Source of the DNA: Deinococcus sp.
Lineage (GTDB): Bacteria; Deinococcota; Deinococci; Deinococcales; Deinococcaceae
DNA length: 12,018 bases
Assembly: GCF_018260555.1 (NCBI RefSeq)
Contig: NZ_JAGLBB010000073.1
Coordinates: forward strand, 1 to 12,018
Direction of reading: 5' to 3'
Shown here: positions 8,446 to 12,018 of the stretch, in pieces
Position numbering within the stretch: the first letter of the stretch is position 1
How the letters are laid out: every line of letters begins with the position of its first letter
Notes under the pieces: generated by a model
What the model saw: the letters and a program-made list of their open reading frames with translations, nothing else
Told to the model about the DNA's origin: nothing
Databases searched by the model: none
Program-made: the position numbers and the translations under genes

Positions 8446-9165
8446 ATGAAGGTGCCCTCGCCGCTCTCCGCCCTGGTTCTGACGCTCGGCCTGCTGACGA
8501 CCGGGCAGGGCGGCAGCGCAGCCGGGCCTCCTGCCCTGCCCGCCGGGTGGCAACCCCGCCTCGCCGCGCTGCTCCCGGTGAGTGCGCAGCCGGTCACGTT
8601 GCTGGAGCGCCGGCCCAGCATCTCTACCGTGGACCTGCAACTGCGGGTCGCCAGTGTGGGCGGCAACCCGCAGGCGCTCCAGCAGGTGATCGTCAGTGCC
8701 GCGCGTGGCGTGCCCCCCACCTACGACCAGCGGCTGGGTATCTCCCGGGACGAATTCAAACGCTATCTGGTCTTTCAGGAGACGCTCGCCTCGACCGGCA
8801 GGACCTTCCGGCTGGCCGTGACCCGCACCGCCACCCAGGTCGCGTTCGGCGACGGACCCGACATGAACGGCGTCCTGCGGGGCGTGACCATTGACCTGAA
8901 AACAGGTGAGATGCGCGGCCCGGAAGGGTTCACGGCCCGCCCCACCGCCGTTACCCCTAGCGAGAACCCGGACCAGGGCCTGGATGTCCGCGGCGGATTC
9001 CAGTGGCGCATGACCGGCAGTAACGCCACCACCGGTTACGGGGTGCGCGGAACCCTCAGCCTGCTGCAACTGGCGGGGGGGCGCACGGTCCTCAGTTACA
9101 CCCGCACCAGCATGATCCGCCGCGTGCCCGATACCGGCGAACTGATCGTCGAGTACACCCGCTAG
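8446..9165 (+). CDS. Secreted protein of unknown function
   Basis: The 239-residue product begins with a clear signal peptide: MKVP, a hydrophobic core (LSALVLTLGLLTTG), then GGSAAG, with cleavage likely after SAA. The mature part has alternating beta-rich stretches (VDLQLRVASVG, RLAVTRTATQVAFGDG, GVTIDLKTGEMRG, GTLSLLQLAGGRTVLSYTRTSM) and no cysteines, membrane helices or recognisable catalytic motif. I do not recognise the family. Starts at GTG 8401 and ATG 8422 are in frame; 8422 has GGAG about 11 nt upstream. I prefer ATG 8446 because it gives a textbook signal peptide and has TATGCT 9 nt before it, but this is a close choice. It lies 104 bp before a secreted protease gene on the same strand, so it could be functionally linked, though that gene seems to have its own promoter. 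Confidence 0.7.
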   Translation: MKVPSPLSALVLTLGLLTTGQGGSAAGPPALPAGWQPRLAALLPVSAQPVTLLERRPSISTVDLQLRVASVGGNPQALQQVIVSAARGVPPTYDQRLGISRDEFKRYLVFQETLASTGRTFRLAVTRTATQVAFGDGPDMNGVLRGVTIDLKTGEMRGPEGFTARPTAVTPSENPDQGLDVRGGFQWRMTGSNATTGYGVRGTLSLLQLAGGRTVLSYTRTSMIRRVPDTGELIVEYTR

Positions 9166-9256
9166 GCGGCCCGCCTCCCCGGCCCCGCTGACCAGCGTCT
9201 GACGCGAGGTCAAGGTTTCCTCACGCTCCCTTCAGAGCGAGTCACGCCCGGACGCC

Positions 9257-9262
9257 TACGCT
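9257..9262 (+). promoter_or_regulatory. -10 box of the subtilase gene
   Basis: TACGCT ends 7 nt before ATG 9270, with no Shine-Dalgarno between, matching the leaderless pattern elsewhere in the window. The best -35-like sequence (TTCAGA, 9231) is 20 bp away, too far to be convincing. Confidence 0.5.
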
Positions 9263-9269
9263 GGGTCTC

Positions 9270-11911
<2,642 letters not shown>

Positions 11912-11912
<1 letters not shown>

Positions 11913-11940
11913 TACGGATTCGGATTGATTCAGAACTGCA
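11912..11940 (+). repeat. Dispersed intergenic element, half copy E
   Basis: Starting on the last base of the protease stop codon, ATACGGATTCGGATTGATTC matches the left end of copies A and B with one difference. The following AGAACTGCA is the complement of the copy B loop (TGCAGTTCT). So GGATTGATTCAGAACTGCA (11922-11940) is an exact complement of 1267-1285. Only one hairpin arm is present and similarity then ends. Confidence 0.7.
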
Positions 11941-11965
11941 CCGGTAACTGCTCAGCAGGGGACGA

Positions 11966-12018
11966 TCAGACAGAGAAATTGGGCATGAGAATATCCCCCG
12001 TGAACACGCTGACCAGTC
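11966..12018 (-). CDS. Possible C-terminal end of a minus-strand gene (partial)
   Basis: Reading from the right edge on the minus strand, a frame stays open for 17 codons and gives LVSVFTGDILMPNFSV before TGA (11966-11968), with mostly G/C third positions. It would be convergent with the protease. It is too short to identify. The competing plus-strand start at 11985 (MRISPVNTLTS) uses AGA and ATA, rare codons in such genomes, and lacks a ribosome site. Confidence 0.3.
   Translation of the reverse strand, partial: LVSVFTGDILMPNFSV

Noticed and set aside
11985..12018. Start of a plus-strand gene at ATG 11985
   Set aside because: No Shine-Dalgarno or -10 at the right distance, and early rare codons AGA and ATA; the minus-strand reading is more coding-like.

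Overview
The window looks like a chromosomal segment of a Deinococcus species (Deinococcota). The basis is the very high GC with G/C-ending codons, a seven-iron ferredoxin, a class II aldolase and a LysN-type aminotransferase that closely recall Thermus proteins, and several genes whose start codon lies only 7-8 nt after a TANNNT -10 box. That leaderless arrangement is well documented in Deinococcus. Genus assignment is inference; no database was searched.

Layout. 2-151 is the 3' end of a sensor histidine kinase. 404-1186 encodes a MobA-like nucleotidyltransferase and 1469-1705 a 7Fe ferredoxin. 1706-2040 has no convincing gene but contains dense inverted repeats ending in a strong intrinsic terminator, a candidate structured RNA. 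2068-3222 holds a promoter, an unusual leader with two short ORFs that each have a strong Shine-Dalgarno, and a CorA-type metal transporter. On the minus strand follow a DoxX-family membrane protein (3287-3643), then the coupled pair murI-rph (5537 down to 3910), then the coupled pair lysN-mazG-like (7177 down to 5679). From 7318 the plus strand carries class II fructose-bisphosphate aldolase, a secreted protein of unknown function, and an 880-residue secreted multidomain subtilase. A possible 3' end of a minus-strand gene lies at the right edge.

The window is mostly housekeeping: cell-wall precursor (murI), RNA processing (rph), lysine/amino-acid metabolism (lysN), central carbon metabolism (fba), electron transfer (ferredoxin) and Mg2+ transport (corA). 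The last two full genes are exported proteins, one a protease.

The most distinctive non-genic feature is a dispersed element of about 136 bp. Three near-full copies (217-352, 1244-1382, 3759-3894), one eroded copy (5602-5660) and one half copy (11912-11940) occupy intergenic gaps. Each near-full copy carries an 8-11 bp hairpin near one end, and the copies whose orientation can be judged run in the same direction as the flanking genes. The corA leader and the structured region before it are the other places most worth a second look.
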